64,000 nt of DNA, taken from assembly GCA_032622095.1 (NCBI GenBank), contig CP136067.1:74924705-74988704 (forward strand). The letters run 5' to 3'. This document shows positions 1 through 10,920 of this stretch, in pieces; positions within the stretch are counted from its first letter, which is position 1; each line of letters begins with the position of its first letter. Both the position numbers and the translations under genes were made by a program. The notes under the pieces were generated by a model. It saw only the letters and a program-made list of their open reading frames with translations. It was not told where the DNA came from and made no database searches. The stretch is from Siphonodentalium dalli (Eukaryota > Mollusca > Scaphopoda > Gadilida > Siphonodentaliidae).

Positions 1-660
1 ACATGGTCCCCAAATGCAGCATTTGCACTCAAGTAGACACTATTTCTTATGACGTTTGTCGAAATGACGTCATTGACGTCGAACACAAACCAATACTTGC
101 TTTGCTATTGTAGGCGAAACTTCCATGCGCTCTACCAAAGCGTTGTTGGAAATTAATGTGTCAGTTCAGGTTTAGTGTGAATTTAGGTAACGAATGTTGA
201 TTTTGTCGCGGAAGTGCATGTATAGTGGGGTGTAGAGTCAAGACTCGAACGTTCTACCGTCGTTGGGAATGGGTGGATGTAGTGGTTTGCAGAGCCAAGA
301 CTCGAACGTTCGTCGTTGGGAATGGGTGCTAATATGGTATTTTAAATTGCCAGTTGGGTTTGAACACAAGTAAAGAATGCTGTCTTTGATACGAAAGTTG
401 TGCATTGAGTGTGGAATCGAAGGAGTACCGGAAACAACGTGGGTAGGCGGTACCCAGTGGGTACCGTGAACTCAGTAAATTCGCCGGAACTCAGTTGAAA
501 AAAGCACATTCCCGGGACAGGCCTAATAATAGGGCCTACAGTGTAAACAATACTGCCGACGCTAATTAATGCTCTTTTAATCTTTCGGTTGAGTGCAAAT
601 CTGATACAAGAATAAATGTTTAAAAGATCACAATGCGCGAAGCGCACGCGTTTTAAATTC

Positions 661-1250
661 ATATAATGTGCGCGAAGCTCATAAAGGGGCTGCAGGCCCC
701 TACCCCGCTAAATAAAGGTTCAGAATTGAGCCTGTTTCAGTCAGTATAGATTAAGTAAAATATCTCGATTGTTGCGTTCCATATATGTGCATGCATATAC
801 GTGGGTTGGGGAGATGATGGTGGGGGCAAAAATACAGTTTTATTGAAATAAAGTGTTCATACAAATGGGCCACGCAGTGCAGGGCGTGTGATCAATAGGC
901 TGCATGTTGAATACAGGGTCCGTTTAAAATGTGCTGCAAGCTCCCTATTTATGTGCGCGAAGCTCACGCAGTTTAAGATCATATAATGTGCGCGAAGCGC
1001 AGAAAGGGGCTGTACATAGGCCCCTCCCCTCTAAATAAAGATTCCGAATTGAGCCTGTTTCAGTTAGTATAGATAAAGTAAAATATTTTGATTGTTGCGT
1101 TCCATATGTGCATGCATATACATGGGTCGGGGAGATGGGGGTGGGGGTAAAAATACAGTTTTATTGAAATAAAGTGTTCATACAAACGGGCCGCGCAGTG
1201 CAGGCGTGTGATCATTAGGCGGCATGCTGAATACAGGTTCCAAAGGGGGT
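661..1250 (+). repeat. Tandem duplication (~320 bp) inside Helitron copy 1
   Basis: The landmark atataatgtgcgcgaag recurs at 661 and 981. The downstream text (cagttttattgaaataaagtgttc, roughly 835 and 1155) recurs at the same spacing. The second Helitron copy carries only one such unit (from 2361), so the duplication is particular to copy 1. Confidence 0.7.
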
Positions 1251-1499
1251 CCGTTCAAAATATGCAGCAAGCTTCCGAATGTAGGCTCCTGAATTGAGTA
1301 TGTTTCAGTTGTTGCATAGTATTTAAATAATATACTGATTTTGTTTCGTTGCGCATATATATGTGGACTGGGTGTGTAGAAATGCAGTTTTAGTGAAATA
1401 AAGTGTTCCAATGCGCATCCAGTAACAAAAAGGAGAAACATGACAATTTCATGTGTCCATGAACGCGGACACTAGAAAATAACAAAGAAAATTTATATA

Positions 1500-1529
1500 C
1501 CCGTCATTTTGTGACGGGCAACCCCCTAG
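1500..1529 (+). repeat. Helitron 3' hairpin and CTAG end
   Basis: Seven-base-pair stem CCCGTCA/TGACGGG around a 5-nt loop, then CAACCCC and CTAG. The same end recurs at 4159-4187 with one C-to-T change that still allows a G-T pair. Confidence 0.8.
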
Positions 1530-3988
1530 TATATATATAAAACCCATCGTCTGTGTGTGTGTGTATCTGTCTGTGTGAGGGTGTATCTGTGTGTGTATAA
1601 CTTGGTCATGCTTTTGGTGTGCTTATAACTTTTCAACCATACTTGCAATGTAGCCCAAATTTGTACCATTGCCTATATTGTGTCTTAAAAGATGATTCAC
1701 CAAATATCACGCCGATTGGTCAAAGCAAACCTGAGATCTAACATGGTCCCCAAATGCAGTATTTGCACTCAAGTATCTAGACACTATTTCTTATGACGTT
1801 TGGCGAAATGACGTCGCATGCAAACCCACAGTTGCTTTGCTAATGTAGACGAAACTTCCATGTGCTCTATCAAAGCGTTGTTGGAAATAGGCGCTAAATT
1901 AATTTGTCAGTTCAGGTTCAGTGTGAATTTAGGTAACGGATGTTGATTTTGTCGCGGAAGTGCATGTAGTGGGGTGTAGAGTCAAGACTCGAACGATCTA
2001 CCGTCGTTGGGAATGGGTGCTAATATGGTATTTTAATTTGCCAGTTCGGTGTGAACATAAAAATAATGCTGTCTTTGATATGAAAGTTGTGCATTGAGTG
2101 TGGAATCGAAGGAGTACAGGTATACCCGGAAGATGGCGAATGGACACAGTCTGACTTCCCGCCAGTGGGTACCGTTCAGTATATAGATTCGCCGGAACTC
2201 AGTTAGAAAAACAACATTCCCGGGCCGGGACTAATAATACAGTGTAAGCAATACTGCCAACGCTAATTAATGCTCTTTTAATATTTCAGTTGAGTGCAAA
2301 TCTGATAAAATAATGTTTAAAAGATCAAAATGTGCACAAAGTGCCCGCTGTTAAAGATCATATAATGTGCGCAAAGCACACAAAGTGGCCTCTCCCCTGC
2401 TAATTAAAGGCCCCCGAATGGAGCCTGTTGGAGTTTATATATATAAAATTCAGTTTTATCGAAATAAAGTGTTCCTACAAATGGGCCGCGCAGTGCAGGG
2501 AGTGCATGTGATCCTTGGGCTGCATGCTGAATACAGGTTCCAAAGGGGGTCCGTTCAAAATGTGCCGCAAGCTCCCTTCGTCGCTGAATAAAGGCTCCTG
2601 AATTGAGTATGTTTCAGTTGATGTATAGTAATATTTAAAGTAATATGGTGATTTTGTTTCGTTCAATATGTGCATCCGCATATGTGGGATGGGTGTGTAG
2701 AAATACAGTTTTTAGTAAAATAAAGTATTCCAACGCGCATCCAGTAACAAACGAGAGGCCGATCACGATCGGCAGATGTTTAACCCATACCTTGGCGATA
2801 GTGATCAGCTTTTTTCAGTTCTGACACGAAAATCCATAAGCCATAACTCTGTTTAAAATATAAAAAAATGGATCAAACCCAAATTCGAAATCTATCTGTA
2901 TTTTGGGCTGAGAAATTCACATACAAAATTTACATACATCTCAATAAAATGAGATATATCAGATGAAAGGTATTTCTGCTAAGTATAAGGAATGTTGAGA
3001 ATTAAGGGTTCATTTTAACCACAAAAATCCATACAAGTGAAAGGGATATAATAGGAGAATGATTACATGAAAAATATACAAAAGCATAAAATTGATGACA
3101 AGGGTTAACAATTTTAACTCAATAAAATTAGGTACAGGTATGTCACTGGAACACTGCATTGATATCCTAAACCAGAGAGCTGTATGGAAATACAATAAAC
3201 AACAGATGGTTCTCTGTCCAATTACAGCTTCCACAGTGCCCTGACAATATGATGGCTAAAAATAACTCTAATTTCCAATAATACAAGTTAATCTATTCTC
3301 TCTCTCAGTGCTAACTGATATCACAGGGGTTATATATCTGCTATGGTTCTACATGATAAGCATAAAAATATCGAATCTGTTCAATCCTTAGTTAAAAAGG
3401 GCCATAACTCTGGTATAAAAAACAGGTTCTAACCCATATTCAAACTTGATCTGTATTTTGAGTTGAGAAACTCACATACCAAATTTGGTTCCTATCAGAC
3501 GATAACTGGTTGAGCTATCGAAGCATGGATGAATTCTATATCAAAGGGCCATAACTCCATTAAAAATAATCTGATCAAACCCATATTCGAACTCGAATTG
3601 TATTTTAGATAGAGAAACTCACATACCAAATTTGGTTCTCATGAGATAATATTTTTTTTAGTTATCGTAGCATCCATGAATTCTAAGTCGAAAAAGGGCC
3701 ATAACTCCGTAAAAAAAAACTCGGATCAAACCCATATTCGAACTCGATCTGTATTTTGGGCTCTGAAACTCGCATACCAAATTTGGTTCCGATCAGATAA
3801 AAATTGTTTGAGTTATGACAGCATGCGTGAATTCGAAGTTGAAAAAGGGCCATAACTCCGTAAAAAAAAACTCGGATCAAACCCATATTCGAACTCGATC
3901 TGTATTACGGTCTGAGAAACTCATATACAAAATTTAGTTCCGATCGGATAGAAAATATTTGAGTTATCGCACCATGCGTAAAGTGTCC

Positions 3989-4019
<31 letters not shown>

Positions 4020-4187
4020 GACGGACGGACGCACGACGAGTGGTCAATCCGGACGTCGACATTATGTTTACCATACTATGGTATGGGTAAACATAAAAAG
4101 AGAAGCATGACCATTCATGACCGCGGACACTAGAAAATAACAAAGAACATTTATATACCTGTCATTTTGTGACGGGCAACCCCCTAG
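1530..4187 (+). mobile_element. Helitron copy 2, abutting copy 1 head to tail
   Basis: It starts directly after the CTAG of copy 1 with a 'tatatatataaaaccc..' and TGTG-rich leader of the kind seen at Helitron 5' ends, though the canonical TC is not intact. It ends with the same hairpin plus CTAG at 4184-4187. The body matches copy 1, except that a 1.34-kb HINE/pearl-like element is inserted at 2752-4094. Copy 1 supplies the uninterrupted version of that site near 1436. The tandem arrangement could reflect read-through transposition or insertion next to an older copy. Confidence 0.72.
2752..4094 (+). mobile_element. HINE/pearl-like element nested in Helitron copy 2
   Basis: Begins with 'cgagaggccgatcacgatcgg' and ends with the hairpin TTTACCATACTATGGTATGG next to GTAAACAT. 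There is no TSD, and it sits in an A-run that is uninterrupted in Helitron copy 1. Internally it has units of about 149 bp, each starting with 'ggccataactc' (3400, 3549, 3699, 3848), with a degenerate unit near 2840 and a (GACA)n/(GACG)n microsatellite at 3991-4031. The same 3' hairpin ends fragments at 51800 and 53905. This is the layout of bivalve pearl elements, later linked to non-autonomous Helentrons. That family assignment is inference. Confidence 0.7.
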
Positions 4188-4410
4188 TAGCCTTATAAAC
4201 ATCAATATGCATAAAAAGTTGGCAATCATGTGTAAACCATGTGTGTGACCTCCATGGTGGGTGTAGTGTTGGGTATGGGCGGCCGCTATATATGATATTC
4301 TATTCTATTCACAAACAAAGTTTCAAAAATTTATTCTAAGTGAAATCTGAGATATACTTTATATATTATTACCCATATACACACACTCTGTGGGAAACCG
4401 GGCTTCATAC

Positions 4411-4536
4411 AATGTTGTGTACAGTATGTGTTTTTCTTGTACGAGTCCAGGTGGGAGACATGCAGTGTCGAGTCCAATATGACTTTTCACCACAACCTGG
4501 ATGAGTACAAGAAAAACACATACTGAACACAACATT
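4411..4536. repeat. Inverted repeat, 32-bp arms
   Basis: Arms at 4411-4442 and 4505-4536 are complementary with one mismatch, around a 62-bp spacer. The spacer has its own small palindrome (ccaggt..acctgg) and one copy of tccaatatgact. Confidence 0.8.
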
Positions 4537-4670
4537 TTATGATGACATTTTTATTATCCATCTGTATGTTTATGATTAGAATTACTTCAAGATGTCACGC
4601 AGTCCCGATAATTTTTAAAAAGTCATATTGGAATCGAATCCAATATGACCTTCGGGAGTCCAATATGACT
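4471..4670. repeat. Cluster of tccaatatgact in both orientations
   Basis: Copies at 4471-4484, 4621-4632 (inverted), 4639-4649 and 4658-4670. The middle two face each other as a short hairpin. Probably the remains of a small palindromic element. Confidence 0.55.
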
Positions 4671-5471
4671 TTTTCCCGGATTATCATGTGATGGCTTTTG
4701 ACCAATAAGAAATAATGTTAGTTAAGGAATGGATACTAAAACTATTTATAGAACACTAATACATGAATCATGTAATCAAATATAAAAATGTTTACACCAG
4801 AAGTGATGTCACTATTTTCAAATTAATAAGAAATATAATGGAGGAAAGATATTAAAGTCTCTTATTGAATATTCAGTGGGTGCCATGTTAAATTCACCCA
4901 TTGACACCCAATCCATGTGATGTTCATGTATACATCGATGCAGATGTGGCACAGTTCCTATTACTAATTCTAGTCTCCAAATCTTCAGGACAATTCAAAC
5001 AATATATTATATATTCAAAACGCTAATTCTATTATTGTTCTGCACTAGTTTGCATTGAAATGTCATCTTTAATTAAAGGTGACATGCAAAGTTTTTAGTG
5101 TGTCTATGCCCCTCATATAAATGTGCCATGATCGGCGCTGATCACAACCAGGAAACGGGAAGTCTCTCGACGACCGGGAAGCCAAGAAATGAACGCCTTG
5201 TGTTACACTTCACCATTAATTTCTGTTCAGATGTCATGGAGTTATCATATATAAGTTATGTCATAGAAGCGCATAGCTACATAACTTTTCAGTGAGATGA
5301 GAATCCATCCTATATGTTCCATTGAAATCACAATTCCCCCCCCCCCCCACCCCGAGGACTGTAATTTATTTATGGTTTTATGTGAGGTGGCCACTAACAT
5401 GTAAAGCCTGTTATAACAATAGTATCAGGAAGGTCCCGGATGTAAAACAGCATCTCGTTATCCCAATATCC

Positions 5472-5617
5472 TACAGTAATGCCCTAAGTAATCGACTCCT
5501 TAAACACAGCAGAATTATGGGTAACTTTTCAGGATTTAGTCCGAAACATGGCTTGTTGCCATTCATCGGAAACCTCTCCCCGTGTTTAAGGAGTCGATTA
5601 CTTAGGGCATTACTGTA
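5472..5617. mobile_element. Palindromic MITE with TA target duplication
   Basis: Perfect 36-bp inverted arms (5472-5507 and 5582-5617) surround a 74-bp spacer. Each arm begins with TA followed by CAGTAATGCCC, so the ends read TA-CAGTAATG..CATTACTG-TA. This fits a Tc1/mariner-type 146-bp foldback MITE. The perfect arms suggest a recent insertion or a conversion event. Confidence 0.75.
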
Positions 5618-6112
5618 TCTGGTCTATGTACGAGTAGACTTGGACTAGGTTTAAGCAATGATAATAGCTAACCTGTGTATGGAAAAAAATACTTTTCTCC
5701 AAACTCTAATGGTTTGTGGTTGACGGTGGCATCAAATTGCTCTACCTGTCTGTGGAAGTGACTCAGCTTCTCACCAAGGCAAGTTTCAGCAAAATCTGAA
5801 GATAAACATGTAATTGCTATCGCCTTTTCTATGAGAATGTCCACCTTGCAAAGTTCAGATGTCCAGATATTAGCATAGTCCCTTGAATGTTTAAGTTATT
5901 GCCACACTTCACATCTGAATATTAAATAAGACAAATACATGTCATTCACAACTCTAGTATTGGTATGCTTTCTGGAATTAACAGTGAACCATAAAATCAC
6001 AATATGGATATTGATACAATTAAAATTGACTGCTCAGAATATGTTTGAAAAGCATCTTACGTACGGCAGCAGCAATTAAATAATCTTGTTTCATCCATAT
6101 TGCATAAAATGA

Positions 6113-7392
6113 AAGTGTCATTGACACTGTAGCTCAACATGGAAATGGGATAATGTCATACATTACAGTCAATGGAGCGGTTAAGAATGCCAAGTTTAAA
6201 TGTTTAAGTAATACCAGAGGTCAACTCATAGAGCCATACTAGTATGAAGTTTGGGATCAATTGGATAAGAAAAGTTGGCAATAGGGCATGCCAAAGTATT
6301 TAATGATGCAAAGAGTAAAATCCTAGATGACTGCTGGCAGCCATGTTTTTGAATGAATATCATTCAAATGTGACAACTTCCATCTTAATGGGGTACTGTA
6401 CACTAAATCCGGACATTAATGGGACCATATCTTTTTACACTCAACCAGATATATGTAACAAATGAATGAATTTGAAACCCTGGATTAGTGTGAAATACAC
6501 TCATGTGGTCTATGAACGATGCTAATAACATGGTAATTATAATGAAAATGAATTTATGACCCCAGTCATAAATTCATTTTCATTATAATTACCATGTTGT
6601 TTTACATCGTTTATTAAGTAAATGAGCGTATTTTTCACTCATCTATGGCTCAAATTAATTCATTGTTGCATTCTGTCGAGTATAAAAAGGAGATGGTCCC
6701 ACAAATGGCCGGATTTAGTGTACAGTACCCCTTTAACATGCCTGTAATTTTTTTAAACATTTCTCCAGTAAATGTCATCTGCAGAGTGTGCCAATTGATT
6801 CAAATGTGAAATCCAAAATGCCGCTGGCAGTAAACAAAATTAGGAAAATTTGGTAGCTCCCATATAGTGGTCACCACGAAGATCATATGAAGTATTTAGT
6901 GATAATCAGATGAGGGATGTGGCCTGTAGGGTATGGCAAAGGATTTAGTCATGCAAAGAGTCAAATCCAAGATGGCCGCTGACTGGCATGTTTTTCAACT
7001 AAATTCAAAAAAATTTGATGGCACCCATCTAGTGGTGACACAGAAGATCCATATGAAGTTTGCTGACACTCGCATGAGTGGTCTGCAGGGTGTGCCAAAG
7101 GTTTTAGTCATGCAAAGAGTAAAATATAAGATGGCTGTCAGCGGAAATTGAAAATCATTCAAAGTGAAAGCTCCCTATCTAGAGGTGACCCTAAAGCCCT
7201 ATCTAGAGGTGACCCTAAAGAAATTAAAAAAAGTTAATGGCTCCCATCTAGACCCTCACGAGGTTTGGTTATGATAGAATGAGAGGTGTGACCTGTAGGG
7301 TGTGCTAAAAGAAATTGTTGATGCAGACACACATGCAGATTGACGACGGATTCCAACCCATGACAATAGCTCAAACTTGACTTTGTCAAGTT
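6113..7392 (+). mobile_element. Pearl/HINE-like element, 'agatggc' type
   Basis: The 5' end is the palindrome AGTGTCATTGACACT followed by GTAGCTCAAC. The 3' end is '..gacgacggattccaacccatgacaatagctcaa' in part, followed by a hairpin (aacttgactttgtcaagtt). Internal units of about 160 bp carry 'caagatggc.gctgg..catgtttt' and 'tgcaaagagtaaaat'. The same 5' end opens the large array at 16029, and the same 3' end closes a fragment at 14256. A TTAA MITE is nested at 6389-6732. The 72-codon ORF at 6933-7151 is just the repeat unit read through. Confidence 0.7.
6389..6732. mobile_element. 344-bp TTAA-flanked palindromic MITE
   Basis: TTAA flanks both ends (6385-6388 and 6733-6736). The terminal inverted repeats read GGGGTACTGTACACTAAATC, preceded by T on one side and A on the other. 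A second palindrome with ~33-bp arms (6528-6600) sits at the centre, so the whole element can fold back. TTAA duplication is typical of piggyBac-related elements. Confidence 0.75.
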
Positions 7393-7674
7393 AACTAAAA
7401 ATGTATTACTTGGTTTATGATCAATGTTGATTACATATTAAGAATATGTTATAAAAATAGTCGATGGCAGAGTTTTTCCTTTCAATTTCTTCTTATTTTC
7501 CATTATTTAAGCTGGAAGAAATAATATTTTTTTATCCTGACTAAATTATGTAGTTTTCAAAAATATTTAGAAATTCTTGTACAGCTTCAATGTTAGTTGA
7601 TTATGAAATAATTATTTTCCTTCCTATATTAAATTTTTCCCCATCCAACTGTTTGTTAAAACCTAATTTAATGA

Positions 7675-8205
7675 GAGGGGAATAAAATCAGCAGATGTTT
7701 AACCGTTTAACAATACCGACAACAAAGCTTGAAACAATATGCCACACCCATATGACATCTGATATTAGTCAACAGAAAAGGGTCTATTAATGGTATATAT
7801 TTTGACTGTTAATGAACAACTAGATCTGATAAAAGTGAGAAAAAAACCTTAAATCGAGGGATAATTCTTGAATGGAAAATGTGAACAAAGTCAATTAATC
7901 CTCCCTTGAAAGCCCTCCTGATGCCCAAGCTGCATAACAAATTTCATTGAGATCCGATAACCCATGGTTGAGATATATGAGCGGACAGACGGAAATCCAA
8001 CATTTTCAGATTAACAAAGAGAGATAACTCTTGAACGGAAAATGTGAATGTCAACGAACCCTCTCTTGAAAGCCCTCCTGATGCCCAACATGCATACCAA
8101 ATTTCATCGAGATCCGATAACACATGGTTGAGATATATGAGTGAACGAACGAAAGCATGTATTCCAGTATATCCCCCAATTTTTTAATGTGGGTATAATT
8201 ATATA
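7675..8205 (+). repeat. Pearl-like tandem repeat fragment, ~170-bp units
   Basis: The start resembles other pearl-like 5' ends (cagcagatgtttaacc..aataccgac). Two units share 'ctcttgaa.ggaaaatgtgaa' and 'gaaagccctcctgatgcccaa' (7860-7990 and 8030-8150), then short gacagacgg/gaacgaacga tracts. The end near 8205 is not sharply defined. Confidence 0.6.
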
Positions 8206-8742
8206 CATGTACATGTAATAGTAGGAAGAATGATTTGGACATTATAAAACTTTACACCATTCAAGTGTAAAAATTGAGGAATCAAGAAATTGCAAATGAT
8301 CCAAATGGTGCTACAACAGATTTACAACATAAAACACAGAAAGATAACAAATAGGCAGTAAACTACACCCAAAATAGGTACGGTAGACCGGACTAGTATT
8401 CAAACTTGATGTAGACATTTTTGAGCCAGTCTCATATAAAAAATATCAACAAAATCTGTTGATAGTTGTTCAAGTTATCACACTATACATGATAAATATT
8501 AATGAAAATGAACTAATTAAGGGCCGTACTCCACCCAAAAGTGGGCAGTCAGGGTCAGTTTTCGAACTCAATCAAGACATTGTTGAGCAAATCTCATGGA
8601 CCGAATATCAACAACATCTGTTCAAGTTATTGCACTCTCACCATCTGTAGACGTATTACCACAAATCAACCTCGCCAAACTATAAGTAGAGTTTTTTTTC
8701 TAACTCGAACAAAAAGACTTGAGCTATTGCAAAGATTGATAC

Positions 8743-9840
8743 TAGGGTCCTGCGAATTGGAGATTTTGATCGAATCGAATATCGAATCGAATTCAGGATA
8801 TCGAATCGAATATCGATTCGAATCATATCTGTATGTTGTATTCTCAATTGGGCATGTTTTGTCAACGATTAGACGATTTGTGAAACGTTCCATGAATTAC
8901 ATGCACGAAGTTCCATCATAACTTATGTGGCGATGAACCGTCATTTGCAACACTATTAACTTCACTTGATAATTGATTAAAACGTCCATGCGGCCGTCAC
9001 GACGATTAATATATAACCACTAAACGGATTATTGGAACTAAACTCACGCAAAATGTGTACAGATTGCATGTGCATGCAAAATTGCAAATCAACATTCGGA
9101 ATCACCCGTTGTTATAAACTTGAAGATTCAACAACAGTCGCAGTGTAGCCTGTTTATGTAGTGCTGGATGCTTCTTGGACATATGATTCCATAGATGGGT
9201 CGTTGTCCCAGATGCTTGCGATTTATACACCATGTTGCATTCATCACATGTGTAAGCCTGCAGCTTTATCATGTTTAAAATAAACATGAATAACAGATGA
9301 CGTTTTGTCAAGACATTAGTGTCAAAGAACGCTCCGAAATTAAAAGTAAACTTCAAAAGAAAACACGGCCAATATACAGTTTTCGATGCCGGGAACACGT
9401 GTTGTTTAAATTCTGAGCTATATTACATAACGCGGAATTTGAGACGGATAGACCGCGGATAATGCTAGCGGTTGAGCAGTCTCATAGCTATTATAATTTA
9501 CGCGCATCGTCGGTCCATCGGCGATCTCCGAGCTTTTGGGGACCATGTTCAAAGATAGAAATCAGACGTATTTAGTTGTCCTATAGTGGCTAATTGCTGT
9601 CTATACTTATATTTAATATATATAATCGCGATGTACAATGAGAATTATAAGGTACATATGTACATCATTTTCTGTAATTAAATGGCACAAAACAGCTAAG
9701 ATCGACGTGTGTACCTGCCCGTAAACAGCCTACTTTTCCATCAGTGTATATTCGAAATTTCGAGTTGGCAATTTCGAATCAAATTCGAATCGAATTTGAC
9801 TTTCGAATCGAATCTCGAATCGAATATTCGCAGGACCCTA
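8743..9840. mobile_element. hAT element, 1,098 bp, with 8-bp TSD
   Basis: An exact 8-bp duplication ATTGATAC flanks the element (8735-8742 and 9841-9848). It fits the hAT target pattern, T at position 2 and A at position 7. Terminal inverted repeats start TAGGGTCCTGCGAAT and run into dense 'tcgaatcgaat' subterminal repeats at both ends. A minus-strand reading frame inside encodes a BED-type zinc finger, but there is no catalytic domain, so the element is a deletion derivative. Confidence 0.88.
9102..9398 (-). pseudogene. BED zinc finger remnant of hAT transposase
   Basis: The 98-codon open frame contains a C-x2-C-x13-H-x3-H finger (Cys51, Cys54, His68, His72, with His77 as an alternative ligand) in the context YTCDECNMVYK..THLWNHMSKKH, close to 9180-9250. 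BED fingers of this form bind DNA at the N-terminus of hAT transposases. The first ~45 residues look like a chance extension, and the frame stops soon after the finger, without the RNase H-like or dimerisation regions. It lies inside the TSD-defined hAT element, which supports the reading. Confidence 0.75.
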
Positions 9841-10297
9841 ATTGATACCAAAGTGGTATGTGAGGGGTGTGTAATCATTAACCTGCACTGCACATCAAAT
9901 ATAATCACCATCGAATAAATACATGAGTTATCGCATTGGATAGCAGAAAGGCATGAAATGGGAGGAATGTGTTAATATTTTCCAAACCAATCAACCGAGC
10001 GATACTATAGACTATACATGTGTCCTCATAAAACTACACATAAATTATCAACATGATCGAATAAAAATACTTTATTTATAGCATCGGATAGCATGTGTCT
10101 ACAGATCAACAGACAGGAAGATGGCTAGATGGACGGACAGAGAGGGCCGGACAGAGATGGTTGATGGATCGACTGGGATGGTTGATCCGGGCATTTCCAT
10201 ACATGTTATAGGTATAGATCAAATTTATACCACATTAAGAAATTTATTATACTAAACTAGATGCAAAAATCACAAGGCTATCAATAGAGGTACTTGC

Positions 10298-10395
10298 CTG
10301 CATGAAATTTGGGTTTTGCTAGATTGAAGATAATTGGAACAAAATAATATACCAACACCAAACCAATGAGGATGGCTATCACAATCTTCCGAGAT
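10298..10395 (-). CDS. Possible exon with a transmembrane segment
   Basis: On the minus strand a good acceptor (polypyrimidine tract then ttttcag, AG at 10397-10396) precedes a frame encoding RSRKIVIAILIGLVLVYYF and PIIFNL. This is a ~20-residue hydrophobic helix after basic residues, as in a type II Golgi enzyme or a single-pass protein. The only plausible donor is a GC-type site (CAG|GCAAGT at 10297); otherwise the frame ends at a TGA near 10281. No neighbouring exon was identified. I do not recognise the protein, and it could be chance. Confidence 0.3.
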
Positions 10396-10731
10396 CTGAA
10401 AATAAAAATGTGAAATGTTATCAATCGATTATGTGCATTTACTTCAGGCCCAGCTCTGATATAGAAAGAACCATGTCCAGACTTTACCATTTTAGAATTA
10501 CTGGAAGATTGTTTAGGAGTGACCTCTAACGACACTAAAACTTTAGTTCAGGGCTGGTGATCTATATATGTACAGTATGAGACAGCACTGATCTCAACTA
10601 ATGCTGAAACTCCACTAATGAGGCAGTAAGTAAATGTATTTTATTAATGTAAAATTATACCACATTGGTTACATCAATTTATATATACCTTCTTAAATTT
10701 CTTGTCATATAGGCTATTGAATTAAATTCCA

Positions 10732-10920
10732 TCACAGTGGTTTGTTCAATAGGTTGGAAACTGAATGAAGTATGATACTCTGGCCATCTATATTAAAGTG
10801 TTGTGCAACAGTTGTGTCTTCATCTAAGTAAATGTCATGGAGTTGCCTTTGAATTCTCTTCTTTACTGAATTTTGTGTTTCTCCAACATATTGCACATTG
10901 GGTGGCTTATTGATCAGAGC
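10732..10920 (-). pseudogene. GIY-YIG endonuclease fragment of a retroelement
   Basis: The minus-strand frame reads ..NVQYVGETQNSVKKRI.. then ..DTTVAQHFN... This matches the second half of GIY-YIG nuclease domains found at the C-terminus of Penelope-like and some other retroelements: a Y-[IV]-G core, a basic helix with the catalytic Arg position, and VA.HF(N). The GIY half is missing upstream and a TGA follows about 20 residues after HFN. No reverse transcriptase sits next to it, so it is a dead fragment. Confidence 0.65.

Larger units (their letters stand above)
1..1529 (+). mobile_element. Helitron copy 1, 5' end outside window
   Basis: The 3' terminus is diagnostic of a Helitron: a GC-rich hairpin (1500-1518, CCCGTCA/TGACGGG stem, 5-nt loop), then a short spacer and CTAG at 1526-1529, followed by a T. 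There are no terminal inverted repeats and no target duplication. Most of the sequence is repeated in the element that follows: bases 1-660 match 1741-2350, and 1008-1500 match 2390-2750 plus 4098-4158. No Rep/helicase coding is seen, so this is a non-autonomous copy. ORFs here are short and not conserved between the copies. Confidence 0.75.
4195..5335. other. Unassigned AT-rich spacer with inverted repeats
   Basis: No convincing coding region. It contains the inverted repeat at 4411-4536 and a cluster of the 12-mer tccaatatgact. The 65-codon plus ORF near 5098 has no recognisable domain or splice context. A C-run lies at 5336-5350. Confidence 0.5.
8340..10215 (+). repeat. Pearl-like repeat block split by a hAT element
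   Basis: Units around 8380-8740 share 'caagttatcacact/caagttattgcact'. They continue after the hAT insertion at 9849 with 'gagttatcgcattggatagcag' (in part) and a GACA/GGAC-rich tract (10105-10190). Removing 8743-9840 and one copy of the TSD restores a continuous block. Confidence 0.6.
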
